Shown piece by piece: positions 22,882 through 34,604 of a stretch of DNA of 64,000 bases; positions within the stretch are counted from its first letter, which is position 1, and every line of letters starts with the position of its first letter. The position numbers were made by a program, and so were the translations under genes. The stretch is from Pogostemon cablin. Its lineage: Eukaryota > Streptophyta > Magnoliopsida > Lamiales > Lamiaceae. The stretch lies in NCBI GenBank assembly GCA_023678885.1, contig CM042996.1, positions 6,382,602-6,446,601 of the forward strand, read 5' to 3'. The notes under the pieces were generated by a model. The model did not search any database, was not told where the DNA came from, and saw only the letters and a list, made by a program, of their open reading frames with translations.

Positions 22882-24862
22882 TGTGAAGAGTAGACTTGCA
22901 TGCATGGTGTTGTGTATGTGTGTCATTAGTAAGCCACATGGAGAAAAAGCATTGGATGTCAAGCATGGAAAAGGATTGCATGCAGAAGTAACTATAGGCC
23001 GTTGGATCAGTTTGTAAGTTGAGATGATCAGATTGATGACATGGCAAAGGATTATGGAGCAGGTGAAAACGTATGAAGCAGTTGGAAGATTCAGTTGGTT
23101 GCAACTGATTCAACAAGCATTGAAGCTGATTGGTTGGACGGGCATCTAGTGTGGATACATGTTTATAAACTGAACTTGCAAGTTAGTGTTGGATTGTATA
23201 CTAAAAACCTAGTTTTAGTATAAACAATGTTTTAACAATATTTAAAATAAGAATCATATGATCAAATAATTGCATCTTATAATTTATTTATATGTTCGAT
23301 GCAATAGTCCACTTACTTTATACTGTAGATAATATGTTGTGCGACAACATGCAGAAGATCATATTATCGATTTTCTTATAAAGTATAAACAGATGCTAAC
23401 AACCGAGATAGACGGAGACTCTCTATCGGGATGGTTGTAGTGTGATTTGGTATTAGTTTGTCTTGACTATAAAATCACATTAGTGCACCTTGTGTGTATT
23501 GAGCCGGACCGCATGAGATCGTTCAACTTATACTGACTATATAGGAGAACTTGATCTCAGTTAATATGGATGTTCGTGTTCTTAATCCCTATACAATAAC
23601 CTCGATACGTAAGGCAGTATGTATTTCTTTTATTCATCAATGGGTGAGATTTACATGTAATTAAATCAAAAAACTCGGTGAATTGGGAAATAGTGTTGTC
23701 TCTATGGTGTGCTGTTGATTGTAGAAGGAATCCGTGTCTTATTTAGGTTGATGATGTCCCCTTGAGGAGCTCATAAGGATTATCATATAAACCCTATAGG
23801 TGGATTTATTCCGGCATGATAATGAGGTTGAATGGTACTACTCTCGAATGAGATATTAATTAATGGAGTTGTCAGTAACTTAATTAATTAATGGGCATTG
23901 TATATCTTAAACATGGGGAGAGTGTTGGGCACATAATAAGAAGGAGCCATAAACGTAATTATGTGATTAGAGCGGCAGTGCGGTAATAATATTTTAGTAG
24001 AATATATTATTATTATTGGACTTAAGTATAAGGTTTGGGCTAAACTTGGATACTTAAGCTCAATGGAGGCCCGACTCTAATTTCTCCTCTTGGTCCCTGC
24101 TGTAGCCTATATAAAAGTCATCTCAGCTGTCCGGAAACCCTAACTGAATCACGCCTAAAACTGTGAGGAGGGTGAGGGAACAGAAGATTGAGAAGATCTT
24201 GAAGATCGTCGCCCACACGACTTCAAGATTGGACTTGGGAATAGAGCATAAGATCAAGAGGTTGTTTACTGCTGTTGTTTGTCAACTTCCACGAATTTTC
24301 TAAAATCGAGTGGAACTCAGAACTGACATGTGATATACCGTTGGAAATCCATTGAAGAGATGATTGTTTTGATGTGTAGATCACTCAAATCGGAGATCAT
24401 ATGAGGAAGTTATGCCCAAAACCGTGAGGCTGCAGGCTGCCGGCGAGAATCTTTCTTCTTCAATATACCCTGTGAAAGGTAATATGTTTCTATATTTTCT
24501 TACTTCCGCTGATTATAGAATCGTATGGAACCCTAATGGATCACGTTAACCAAATGATCGAATGCCAACAGTTAGATCAGTCGATCATCTTCATCATATC
24601 AGTTTGCAGAACAAGAATTAAGGTTTATAAAATAAGTGAGTTGCTTGTAATGTAATCTTTATCATCATCATAGTGAAAGCTCTCTCTCTCTCTTAAGAGT
24701 GGATGTAGGCTTATGCCGAACCACTATAATCCTTCTCTCTCTTTTGTTTTGATTTCATTGTTTTACAATTTAATACGTGAGTGATTAAGTGAGTGATCAT
24801 AAGATAGTTAAAGGTGTGAGTTCTTGAGAGGATAATCAAGTTTCTTGATTAAGTTTCATAAG
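22882..24862 (+). mobile_element. 5' LTR of Ty1/copia element 1 (split)
   Basis: Starts TGTGAAGAGTAGACTTGCAT and ends AAGTTTCATAAG. It matches 44235-44825 nearly throughout once the 1384-bp solo LTR and one 5-bp target copy at 23187-24575 are removed, leaving 592 bp. The 3' part carries CTCTCTCTCTC and the 'gtggatgtagg...gaaccac' phrase common to copia LTRs. The ends are not a clean TG/CA pair, so the exact termini could be off by a few bases. Confidence 0.85.
23187..24570 (+). mobile_element. Solo LTR inserted in copia 5' LTR (family X, copy 1)
   Basis: 1384 bp beginning TGTTGGATTGTATACTAAAA and ending GAATGCCAACA, with perfect inverted tips TGTTGG/CCAACA. It is flanked by GTTAG at 23182-23186 and 24571-24575. 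A TATA box, TATATAAAAG, lies at 24108-24117 on the plus strand. No primer site or internal region follows, so this is a solo LTR left by recombination between the two LTRs of a full element. A second copy is at 35768-37155. The superfamily is uncertain; the length and tips fit copia elements such as Angela. Confidence 0.92.
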
Positions 24863-24885
24863 AATTGGCGCCGTCTATGGGAAGA
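24863..24885 (+). promoter_or_regulatory. Primer-binding site of copia element 1
   Basis: Directly after the LTR comes TTGGCGCCGTCTATGGGAAG. Position and the TGG start fit a tRNA primer site, but it is not the usual initiator-Met site of copia elements (TGGTATCAGAGC), which copia element 2 at 60955 does carry. Confidence 0.65.
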
Positions 24886-24921
24886 TAAGCCATAGACAAT
24901 AGATCAGTAAATAGGAGAAGC

Positions 24922-25966
24922 ATGGTGACAACCAAGTTTGATATTGATAAGTTCATAGAGAAAGCAGATTTCAACTTGTGGAGAATGAAGATGGAGGTCA
25001 TACTGATTCAACAAGGTCTTGCAGATGCTATCAAGCCACTTCCAGAAAATCAAGCAGCTGTTGTTGATGCAGTTGCACAAGCTACAGATCAAGAACAACA
25101 ATCCAAGGCTAGGAGTGCTATTATTCTATGCCTAGGTGACAAAGCTTTAAGGGAGATCTCTAAAGAAACTACTGCAAGGAGTATTTGGAAGAAGCTTGAA
25201 GATCTTTATATGGTGAAGACTTTTGCAAATCATCTGTACATGAAGCAGAAGCTCTATTCCTTCAGAATGACAGAAGATAAGTCTATTCTTGCTCAATTAG
25301 ATGATTTCAATAAGATCATAGATTTTTTTATCGGATAAAGTTAGTCGTTAGTATAGTTAGTAGTTAGTTCACCAAGAATCCATACAGCCTTCTATCTCCA
25401 AGTCTCCTTATTACTCCTCACCTATTCGTTCCCAATGAGAATCGAACCTGAGTCACTCAGCTTAGTGAGGAGCCAAGTGGCTAAGTGGGCTAGCCCACTT
25501 AATTTCAATAAGATCATAGATGATTTAGAGAATATAGATGTAGCTTTGCAAAGTGAAGATAAGGCATTAATATTACTATATGCACTTCCTAAATCATTTG
25601 AAAGTTTAAGAGATACATTGCTATTTGGTAATGTTGAGTCTATCACACTTGAACAGTATCAATTGGCTCTGAAATCCAAAGAATTACTCAAAATTTCAGA
25701 TACTACAGTTGCTGGTGAAGGCCTTGTGGCCAAGAAATAGAATAAGTGGAACAAGAATGATAAGAAGGCTGGTGCAGATAAGAAGAAACCTGAAAAGGGA
25801 AAGCAGATGAGGAAAATAATAATTGATTTCATTACAATAAACCTGGTCATTTTAAGAAGCAATGTCATAAGTGGAAAACTATGGTGGCAAGAAAGATTGC
25901 AGAGAATGATGGAAACCAAAGAATACATGCCAATCAAGTAATAGAAAACAAAGGAAATAAGGATTA
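24922..25966 (+). pseudogene. Copia element 1 gag, interrupted by a SINE
   Basis: The ATG at 24922 opens a gag N-terminus (FNLWRMKMEVILIQQGLADA). The frame is broken by the SINE at 25324-25501 and resumes with NIDVALQSEDKALILLYALP, then a Lys-rich segment. The zinc knuckle at 25823-25867 is dead: the first Cys codon is a TGA stop and the second reads Tyr, leaving FHYNKPGHFKKQC. Gag would form the cytoplasmic particle that packages element RNA. Further stops (for example at 25738) confirm it is non-functional. Confidence 0.85.
25304..25521 (-). mobile_element. tRNA-derived SINE in copia gag, with 20-bp target duplication
   Basis: The insert 25324-25501 (178 bp) is flanked by perfect 20-bp repeats starting ATTTCAATAAG (25304-25323 and 25502-25521). 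Read on the minus strand it has a polymerase III A box (TAGCCACTTGG), a B box (GGTTCGATTCTC) and an A-rich 3' end (GATAAAAAAA). These four traits together define a SINE mobilised by LINE machinery. The gag frame rejoins exactly when the insert and one duplication copy are discounted. No protein is encoded. Confidence 0.93.
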
Positions 25967-25968
25967 AG

Positions 25969-27320
25969 ATTATATTGAGGCTTTAGTTGTTGTTTCAGGC
26001 TCTATTTCAAATCAATGGGTGTTGGATTCAGGTTGCACATTCCATATGACATCAGTGAAGGACTAGTTTACTAAACTAAAGCCATACAATGAAGGATCAG
26101 TCTTGTTAGGCAATGATCAAGCCATCAAGATTGAAGGGATTGGTTATGTCAAATTTAAAATGTTTGATGGAACTATCAAGCTGCTGATAAATGTAAGATA
26201 TGTACCAGGATTAAGGAGGAATCTAATATTCTTGGGGATGTTGGATTCTCAAGGGTGTGTATGTCAGTTGAAATGAGGTATTCTCACCATTATAAAAGGA
26301 AATTCAGTAGTGATGAAAGGTGTTAAGAGCTCTGATTTTTACTTCCTTAAAGGATCAGTAGTCTCTGGATAGTTGAACACTTCACAAGATGATGAAGATG
26401 TTCATCTATGGCATGACAGATTAGCTCATGTAAGTGAGAAGGGGTTACAAAAGCTAGCAAGATAGAAACTATTGAAGATCAGTTTAACTTGCAAGTTGGA
26501 TCAATGTGAAGACTGTATTTTAAGGAAGGCAAAGAGGTCGAAGTTTGGTTCTGTAGAGCACAATACAATAGAGAAGCTTCAATATGTTTATACAGACTTA
26601 TGGGGACCATCTAGAAATCCAACTATGGGAGGAAGAATATACTTTATATCCTTCATATATGATTATTCTAGGAAAGTGTGGGTGAAGATCCTTAAATCCA
26701 AAGATCAAGCATTTACTGCATTTAAAGATTAGCTTGCTGAAGTGGAGAATCAAACAGGGAACAAGCTGAAATGTTTGAGATCTAATAATGGATTAGAGTT
26801 TGTTTCAGAGGGGTTCAATACTTTCTGCAGAGATAAAGGGATCAAGAGACACAAAACTAAGCCTGGAACTCCACAACAAAATGGTGTTGCTGAAAGGATG
26901 AATCAAACATTACTTGAGAGAGTAATATATATGCTAAGTAGTGGAGGATTTACAAAAGGATTATGGGGTGAACTTGTGACTACAACGTCTTATCTATCAA
27001 CCTATGTCCATCAGCAGCTCTAAAGTTCAAACCACCCAAAGAGATGTGGTCAAGAATGGCTTCAAATTACAGTCACTTGAGAGTATTAGGTTGTCAAGTG
27101 TACTCTAATGTGAAGTAAGACAAATTGGAACCAAAAGCAGTAAAGTGTGTTATGGTTGGATACCCCAAGGAAGTTAAAGGATACAGGCTGTGGTGTTATG
27201 AAACTAACAAGTTCATTGTTAGTAGAGATGTCACATTTAATGAAAAGAAAATGCCATTAGTTGACAGGAACTATGTAGTATCAGTTACTACAGATACAAC
27301 ACAGCCTCAGGTGGAGTAAG
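25969..27320 (+). pseudogene. Copia element 1 protease and integrase
   Basis: The protease active site appears as WVLDSGCTFHMT near 26017-26052. The integrase zinc motif follows: His residues in WHDRLAH (near 26406), then CEDCILRKAK. The catalytic core has YTDLWGP for the first Asp and AERMNQTLLE for the Glu. The second Asp is lost, since LRSNNGLEF has Asn where Asp is expected. Stops (for example at 26463 and 26730) and frameshifts split the frame. Order protease-integrase-RT is diagnostic of Ty1/copia. Confidence 0.9.
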
Positions 27321-27539
27321 CAAGAAAGGAAGTTCAGCAAGACAGATCAGAACAAAAATGCTGATCATAGAGATGATGGAAGCTCACCTGGCTCAATTGG
27401 TTCAAGGTATGATTTAAGTACTTACCAACTTGTAAGAGATAGGTTGAGAAGACAGATTAAAACATCAATAAGATACATGGAGGCTGACATAGTATCATAT
27501 GAACTATTTGTTGCATCTGTTATGGAAAACTATGAACCA

Positions 27540-28412
27540 AGATCTTATGAAAAGGCCATATCAAGAAGTAAGAAATTAAGTGGATAGTTGTCATGGAAGA
27601 GGAGTTACTATCATTGCATAAGAATAAGACTTGACAGATTGTTAAAAAACTAAATAATCAGAAGTTAGTAAGTTGCAAGTGGATCTACAAGAAGAAATCT
27701 GTTACAAGCAAAGAGGATAAGGTATAAGGCAAGGCTTGTGGTAAGAGGTTTTTCATAGAAAGGGGTGGATTAGAATAAAATATTTCCTCCTATTGTCAAA
27801 CACTGTTCCATTAGAATACTATTGGCACTAGTGACTCAGTTTGATCTTGAATTGCATCAGATGGAAGTCACTACAATATTCTTACGTGGAAACTTAGAAG
27901 AGAGCATCTATATGAAGATCCCTGAGGGTGTAAGTGTTGAAAATGCTGATAATAAAGCTTACTTACTATTGAAATTTCTATATGGTCTGAAGCAAAGCCC
28001 AAGACAGTGGTATTTGAAAGTTTGATGACTACATGACATCAAATGGATTCAATAGATGCTTGCATGACAGCTGTGTGTACATAAGATTCAAAGAAGGGTG
28101 TTACACGCACTTACTTCTGTATGTAGATGATATCCTTATAGCTTGTAAGGATCAAACTGGCATAGATGAAGTTAAAGAGATACTTAAGCTGGAGTTTGAA
28201 ATGAAGGATCTAGAAGAAGCAAATATGATCCTTGGTATGCAGATTGACATAAACAGATCAGCTTGTGAGTTAAAGTTGTTCCAAGAATCATACTTGGATA
28301 AAGTTCTTAAAAGACACAATTTGAACATGTATAAGATTGTAACAACACCAACAAAGTAAGACGTAAGTCTATCACTGCTTCAAGGACCTTAGAAAGATAA
28401 ATAAAATTTAGA
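27540..28412 (+). pseudogene. Copia element 1 reverse transcriptase
   Basis: RT motifs in order: CKWIYKKK near 27675, QMEVTTIFLRG, YLLLKFLYGLKQSPRQWY, and the active-site box LLLYVDDILIA near 28107-28140, which is intact. Stops near 28024 and 28357 and frameshifts upstream disable the frame. It copies element RNA into DNA in functional relatives. Confidence 0.9.
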
Positions 28413-28561
28413 GATGAGCAACATACCTTATGCAAGTGCTGTTTGGAGCTTGATGTATGCCATGGTATGTTGCAGGCCAGACTTGGCATATGTTATGAGT
28501 ATGATCAGCAGATTTAAGAGTAATCCAGGTCTACTACATTGGGATTCAGTGAAGTGGGCAC
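28413..28561 (+). pseudogene. Copia element 1 RT/RNase H connection, left piece
   Basis: Encodes the segment with SLMYAMVCCRPDLAYVMSMI and SRFKSNPGLLHW that links RT to RNase H in copia Pol. It is cut at 28561 by the gypsy insertion; the remainder resumes at 43615. Confidence 0.85.
28557..28561. repeat. Target-site duplication of the gypsy element (left)
   Basis: GGCAC here and at 43610-43614, immediately outside the TGATGAG/CTCATCA termini. Five bases, as expected for gypsy integrase. Confidence 0.92.
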
Positions 28562-30119
28562 TGATGAGTATTTTCTCAACACACAAATTTAATCCTCAAG
28601 TATAATGATATCAAATGTAGTTTCGATAGGTGACCAAGTGATTATCGTACTCAAGAGACGGATTATTATTAATTTAATTATGTTCTAATTTACTAAGATT
28701 ATGTTTGGCAAATTGGTTTTAAATTGTTACGAAATTAAATAGCAATTAACTTAAATAGCAAATAAAATAAATAAACAAGCAATAGAGAAAATTCAGCTGT
28801 GATCAAGTAAGAAGTTAGGTAGTTCTTCGGGCATCCAGTTTTACTTATTAATTTTCCTTCCATGTGTTATTGTCCGACTCTGCCTTGTGGTCTATGGACG
28901 CATCACTAAACCATGCAAGTTCACCCTATAGACACAAGTAAACATGTTTATGACACGTGTGAATATCCTCAGAGCAAGAGATATAATTCACCCTCCTTTC
29001 TAGGTACTATCAGTATCAATTATTTCCCGTGCACTTAGTACTCTAATCCGATATGATCTCCCTTTATAGGTACTATGATGTTATACTCTTTATCCTACTT
29101 ATTAACCCGAATAATATTCAATTAACAAGTATTTATATAAGATAGTTCTAATAAGACTTCAGAATCTCTTCACTTAGAATTATAACATGTAATCCTGCTC
29201 AGCGGTGAACGCACTCAATCAATAACCAAGGTATGTATTCAGACTCTACATAACAGTTAATGATACACAAAACAACCGTGAGTATGAATTTAAAAGGCAC
29301 AATCTTATATAAAATAAACCACAAGTAATGTTGTACGGAGTTTACACATGGAAATTCAATTAACTCATAAAACTTTCATAACCCTAGAACTACCAGAGCT
29401 GTTCTAGCCCATGATTGATCTAGGAACAATCATGATTGATTGGTATGATCTTACTTGACGTGCCAGACGAACCTCTTTTCTCGATTTTTTCGGAGGATGG
29501 TAGGGTTTCGGTGGTGGATGGATGATGAATGATGTGTGTCTCTTTCTCCTGCGAATGCTCTTCTTTTATACTTGTGGAACCTCCTTATGGGCTTAGGATG
29601 GGCTTTTGCTTGAGGCATACGTCAAATTTGGTAAAAAGACATCCTAAACTTCCAAAAATATCATTAGCGAGAATCTGCTCGACCAAACTGGACTGGTCGA
29701 GCAAGGCCTTCAACTCGAGCAATTGTCAAGCAAACTCTCTGTAAGATTTGCGCATTTTTCTCAACCAAGCTCCTCTGCTCGACCAAAGTGATGCTGGTCG
29801 AGCAATACCTCCAAGTCCAGCAACCTTTCTGTAAGAATTGCGTATTTTGTTCGACTTGACCTCATCTGCTCGACCATAGTAAGTCTGGTCGAGCAACGCT
29901 TGGAAGTCGAGCAACCCTCAAAAATTGCTTCAAAAATCATGTCTTCCAAATTCGAGCCCTTTCGAGTCGTTCTCCTGTATAAATACACTAAAAAAGCCCT
30001 TGCCTTCTCTGATTCGTGGCTTTTCCGTAAACATTCTGATTCGTCTCAATAAAAGACTTAATCATACTCAATTTCCACACAAATCAAAGCCCAAAATACA
30101 TGAATTTACACTCTCATCA
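28562..30119 (-). mobile_element. 3' LTR of Athila-type Ty3/gypsy element
   Basis: 1558 bp from TGATGAGTATTTTCTCAACA to TACACTCTCATCA, inverted tips TGATGAG/CTCATCA, aligning along its length with 42052-43609. A TATA box is present on the minus strand (TATAAAAGAA, 29561-29570). The U3 side carries three units of a 93-100 bp minisatellite, each with a GCTCGACC...GGTCGAGC hairpin (29677-29702, 29777-29803, 29870-29896). No coding function. Confidence 0.95.
29665..29915 (-). repeat. Hairpin minisatellite in the 3' LTR
   Basis: Three successive perfect 8-bp stems GCTCGACC/GGTCGAGC with 10-11 nt loops, spaced 100 and 93 bp, plus flanking half-sites AAGTCGAGCAA and the linker CTGTAAGAATTGCG. The corresponding three units in the other LTR (about 43169-43400) each carry at least one stem mutation. 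Confidence 0.85.
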
Positions 30120-30132
30120 AACCTCCAAACTT
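30120..30132 (-). promoter_or_regulatory. Polypurine tract of the gypsy element
   Basis: Minus strand AAGTTTGGAGGTT directly precedes the 3' LTR, the position from which plus-strand DNA synthesis is primed. Confidence 0.7.
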
Positions 30133-31458
30133 ATATGTTGCTCATCCCGAGGCAACGACAATCAAAACAAATCAGAGAGTGTAATCACGATATCAAGCAC
30201 AATCTATCCTAATACATGTAATTATATCAATTAAAAACATCCAATCCATCATACCTTTCATTCATATAAAAACATCAATCAATCACAATACTTCTACGAG
30301 TGCTAACTCATCTAACTCACAGGTAAGTGTTTACTCTCGCTCTCAAGTGTAAGAGATGTACATTTTATGGCTAGTATCGATACTCAATTTCAATTTATAT
30401 ACTCGCGTGACCATAAGCTTGACAAGGGTCTCAAAAATCCATATATAACTACTTCAATACTAGGATCACAAAGGACTTGCATATAGGTGGTAATGGTGGC
30501 TCTTTGGTAAAGGTAGAAGAATTTAGATAAGTAACTAAATTTACAAGTAAAGAAGTACCTTGGAGAATTGCTTTTCTACATCTTCCTTATTTTCTCCTTC
30601 GTCCTTCTTATGATTACTTCAATTTGCGTGTTCCCCATCCTTACTTGGATCAACCTCTCTTCTTCACAGTAGAATACCAGTTCAGGTGTTCTTCAAGTAT
30701 AAGGGTACCAGTTTCGAGCACTACTCTTTCTAGCATTAGGGATACCAGTTTAAGGCACTATCTCTTGCAAGATTTAACCACTTGCCTTTTGATTCTTATT
30801 AAACCAAATCTCTCCTTCCTTTTTCTCTTCAAAACTTCATATAGCATTCATTTACCTCCACTCTTTACTAGTAATAAGTGTTCGAGGCTCAACAAGGTAA
30901 ACGACTGTTTATCAACGGCTTGCCAAAAAAAGCTTTAAAAGGCTCAAATCATATAATAAGGTAGGTTAATTTGGCTAAGTGACATAATCAACAACAATGG
31001 CCTAAGATCATTTACTAGCATCTATCAATTATATACTTCAAACAAGACTCCAAGTCAAGTTATAGAATACGAGTATACAAACGACTCTCAAGAAAAACTA
31101 TCATGCTTATAGCACAATAAAAGGCTCAAATCCTCACATGGTTAATAGAATTCTAAGCACTCTTCAAAGCACATAATCAACATCAATTTCCTATAAACTA
31201 CAAGTAAAATAGAACATGCTCGTCATTAACAAATCAACATGCATCAAAATAAGAGCACATGCATCACATGAATAATCCTCATCACTAAACAATCCCAAGC
31301 AAACAACTTCCAACAATCAGTCAATCATCACCACTATCAAATATATGTCACTCACACATGAATCACACATTACACCCACAACAATCAAGCCTTCACCTGT
31401 AAAGTGTAAAAGAGAATGAGGATGAGAAGAATCAAAAAAGATAAAAGACCTTGCAGCT
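30133..31458 (-). other. Gypsy 3' untranslated region
   Basis: About 1.3 kb between the env-position ORF stop and the polypurine tract. No frame with a recognisable domain on either strand. The plus-strand frame at 30624-30938 is judged fortuitous. Confidence 0.55.
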
Positions 31459-33517
31459 CTACTCCTCCGGAGCATCACCATCATCCTCCTCATCGTCATC
31501 ATCACCCCTTTCCGCTCGCCACTGATCAAATGTTCTATGGAGATCACTGATATTTCGATCCATCAAGCGCTCAAGGTCTTGCATCTGCCTCAACCGACCA
31601 TCCATCGCATCATAGCGTGCATTGAGTGCGGCGTAGTTAGTATTCGCAAGCGCCAGCTACCTATTTATTTCTTGTTGGTTTGCATTGAGTGTGGCGAAGT
31701 GCTCGTGCATCAATCAAAATTGCTCCCAATAAAACTGATCCTGAGTTACCCAATAATTCTGCTACGACTGTGGCTGCGGTGGTGGCTCGAAAAACTCCTG
31801 CTCCATTGGCTGCTGAGGCTGCACCGGAGGCATATCTATCCCCGGATAATCAAAAGCAGGTGGTGGCTGCAGCTCTTCCTCAAAGTCAGCCGGATCTTCT
31901 ATCATAACCATGTCCTCATCTAAATCGATCCCATGAGCCCGTATATCAGCAAGAAGTCTCCAGTCTCCTCTTCCCAAGCACGTTTCCAAGATCGCCTTGT
32001 GTTCCGTGGTATTTATCAATAAATTGTTGTTCACCCTAACAGTAGTGAGATCAGTAATCACCAACGAAAAACTAAACGTACTAGGATTCTTTCCTCGGAG
32101 GAACATCCAAGTATCATCTTGCCGCTCAATCAGGCCCATCCTCACACATGATGTCAAGATCAAGTCCAGATCCCCTCGGACGGGTCTATGCTTGCTCAAA
32201 TTGACTCTAAAGTACTCCGCTATCAAGTTGATGAGTCCTTCTATGTTCACACGCTGAAATCCATGGGCCATGAACTTGTGAAGCTGATGAAAGAAGTACG
32301 TTGCTACATTAAAACGAACTCCATGAAGCTTGCACCATAACACATACAACTCTCCCCTTGAAATGCAACTCCCCTCGGATCTTGCAAACAGCGTGTTACT
32401 CAGAATCCTATCCATGTATGCTAACACGGGATTGCGGATGAAATCAACCTTGGAAGAATTCGAGTTATATTTCTCTTGCCTCCCCGTGATAGCTCTCCAG
32501 AACTCATCAGGCTTGAAATCATCACTCTCCGTATCAAATACATTCTCACAGCCAATTAACTCATTAAACTCTCGATCCCACATCGTCTACTCCTGTCCAC
32601 CAATTTGCATGTGAATACCATAAGGTAGGTATCGATCCCCACGCTTAATCCTTAGCGTGCATATAACCTCTGCAATGATATGAAAATATATCTCTCTCTT
32701 TATCTCCATGAACCGAGTGATGCCACTTGATCGAACATCCAGCGAATGTCAGTGAGAATATTCATTTCTCTCATAGCATGGTCATCCTGATACCGTGTCC
32801 TCCGAATTTTCTGTGCAATTGCAGTCCAAAGATCCTTCTTCTCCTCCCAATTTGGAATTTTCAGCCCATAGTCGGATAGCCTATTCTTACCCATCCTTAT
32901 CTTCTTGACTATCTCTCCAAGTGAAAGCGACCTAGATCCCTTCTTCTTGGATGAAGAAGCAATCTTTTTTCCTACAAAGCAATACTTCAATACATACCAA
33001 AAAGAATAAAAAGTATACCCATCTTAAGACTAGCACGAATCCTACTCAAGACTTCAAATTCATGTGATTCAACAACTTAATCTCAAGTGTTTATCAATCA
33101 CAATTACACTCCAAATCAACACTTTCAATCAAGAATATTGAGGTTCAATTAGTTTTAACATTATTCTACACGAACTTACTATAAATTCCACACATAATTT
33201 CACCAAATCACACTTAAACATGTTCAAATTCTACCCTCAATTGCACTATAACAACACCCAAATTCCATGAGCCCATAGGTAAACTTTAAAATTAAACTAA
33301 AGCCCATGCTTCATACATCATCAATTTCATAAGAATTCCACAATTCGACGTAGAACAAATCATTAAAATTTCAAGTGCAATTTCGAATAAGAACTTAAGC
33401 AATTCAAAAATTAACTCCAACCAAAACTATGCTAAATTCACTCACCCATTCTTCAATAAGCATTAACATTACAATTCAAAAGTAAAAAATGAGAAGAATC
33501 GTACCTTTGCTGGACAT
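31459..33517 (-). pseudogene. Env-position ORF of the gypsy element (ATHILA ORF1-like), predicted spliced
   Basis: Lies downstream of integrase, where env-like genes sit in Athila elements. The best model is exon 1 at 33517-33505 (13 nt, MSSK plus one base), a GT-AG intron at 33504-32972 (donor AAAG/GTACG, acceptor TTTGTAG/G), and exon 2 from 32971 to a TAG at 31459. Exon 2 opens with a basic stretch (KKIASSSKKKGSRSLS). It holds RGELYVLWCKLHGVRFNVAT, which resembles ATHILA ORF1 family proteins as I recall them, then a Pro/Gln-rich and an acidic tail (GDDDDEEDDGDAPEE). It is broken by one frameshift near 32710 and in-frame stops near 32588, 31760, 31695 and 31643. No transmembrane helix is seen, so a surface envelope role is not supported; it may be nucleic-acid or particle associated. 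Confidence 0.6.
32972..33504 (-). other. Predicted intron in the gypsy env-position ORF
   Basis: 533 nt, AT-rich, with GT and AG borders on the minus strand. Removing it joins a short ATG exon in phase with the basic N-terminus of exon 2. Inference from sequence only. Confidence 0.5.
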
Positions 33518-33739
33518 GGTGTGCGTGTGGTGATTGACAACAAGAACTCCAAAAATTCAAGTGAATAGCCCTAGACTGGACTTGGAATCCCTCGAATTTG
33601 GATGTGGAAATGTGTGGAATGAAGGATTCAGGTGTAGAAAAGAATTTGGGAAGAAGGACTTACGGTTATGGATTGGTGCTCGAGAAAGGGTGACGAGAGT
33701 ATGTTGAACGGAATAAAAGTTTATCTCTTTTAAAACTGT

Positions 33740-34135
33740 TCCAGACCCCGTTCGAGTTCAGCTCGACTTGTGTGTTGAAATCGAGCAAAGGTTTTAAGTC
33801 GAGCACATCAGATCTGCCCTTGAAATTGGCCTAGCTCGACTTGTCTTTTTGTGGTCGAGAAAGGTCTAGAAGTCGAACAACATCCAAAATCGCGACCCTG
33901 TTCTTCTCTGTTTAGCCGACTTTCATTCGACTTCAAAGTTCTGGTCGAGCAAACTCTCAGTATGTTTTCCATATTTTGCTCGACCACTGCTCGACTTGGA
34001 AACATAGTCGAGCAACAAAGTCGAAATCGAGCAACCCTTCTGTAAGTTTCGTGCATTTTGCTCGACCTCTACTCGACCTTCCTTCCTTGATCGAGCAACA
34101 TGGAATTGATCGAGCAACTACCCGACTTCTTAAAA
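33740..34135 (-). repeat. Hairpin minisatellite, internal cluster between pol and the env-position ORF
   Basis: Six or more CTCGACC/GGTCGAG half-sites with the same linker seen in the LTR (CTGTAAGTTTCGTGCATTTT). Periods are near 90-110 bp. It lies in untranslated sequence upstream of the env-position exon 1. Confidence 0.8.
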
Positions 34136-34604
34136 GTTCATACTATTCTCGTCACTCCCTGCAACATTCAAACTCTAGGATAACACCAAGTATCAAGATA
34201 TTTAAAAATTAAGCTAGATAGCCTCTTTAAACCTTTAAAATCATGTGTAACTCCACAATGACACTAAAAACAAAACAACACTAAACACTAGGCAAATTGC
34301 AAAAAATTGATACATCAAAACCAGTTAAATTTTCAAAATACCACAAAAAATCAACTCTCCTAGCAAACGTTACAAAGAAAAGATTATGCTCTCCACGCTA
34401 TATGAGGCAAATACATCACACCCCCCAAACTTAGTAGAAACTATAGTCAAAACTAAGTTTGCAAAGAGATGTAATTTTCGAATGATAAGCACGTCAAATA
34501 TAAAAATTTCTTACTCACACAAAAATAAATAAAGTAATAAAACGGGAGAGAAAGCCCCCAACAGACGCTCATGTTTAACATTGAAGAGTCATGACGGTAC
34601 CAAT
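34136..34604 (-). other. Spacer after gypsy pol with a second polypurine tract
   Basis: Non-coding. At 34421-34432 the minus strand reads AAGTTTGGGGGG, the same core as the terminal polypurine tract at 30120-30132. Internal (central) polypurine tracts occur in several retroelements. Confidence 0.55.

Noticed and set aside
25434..25495. tRNA-like boxes suggesting a tRNA gene
   Set aside because: Boxes belong to a SINE: target duplication and A-tail are present, and a tRNA cloverleaf is not formed.
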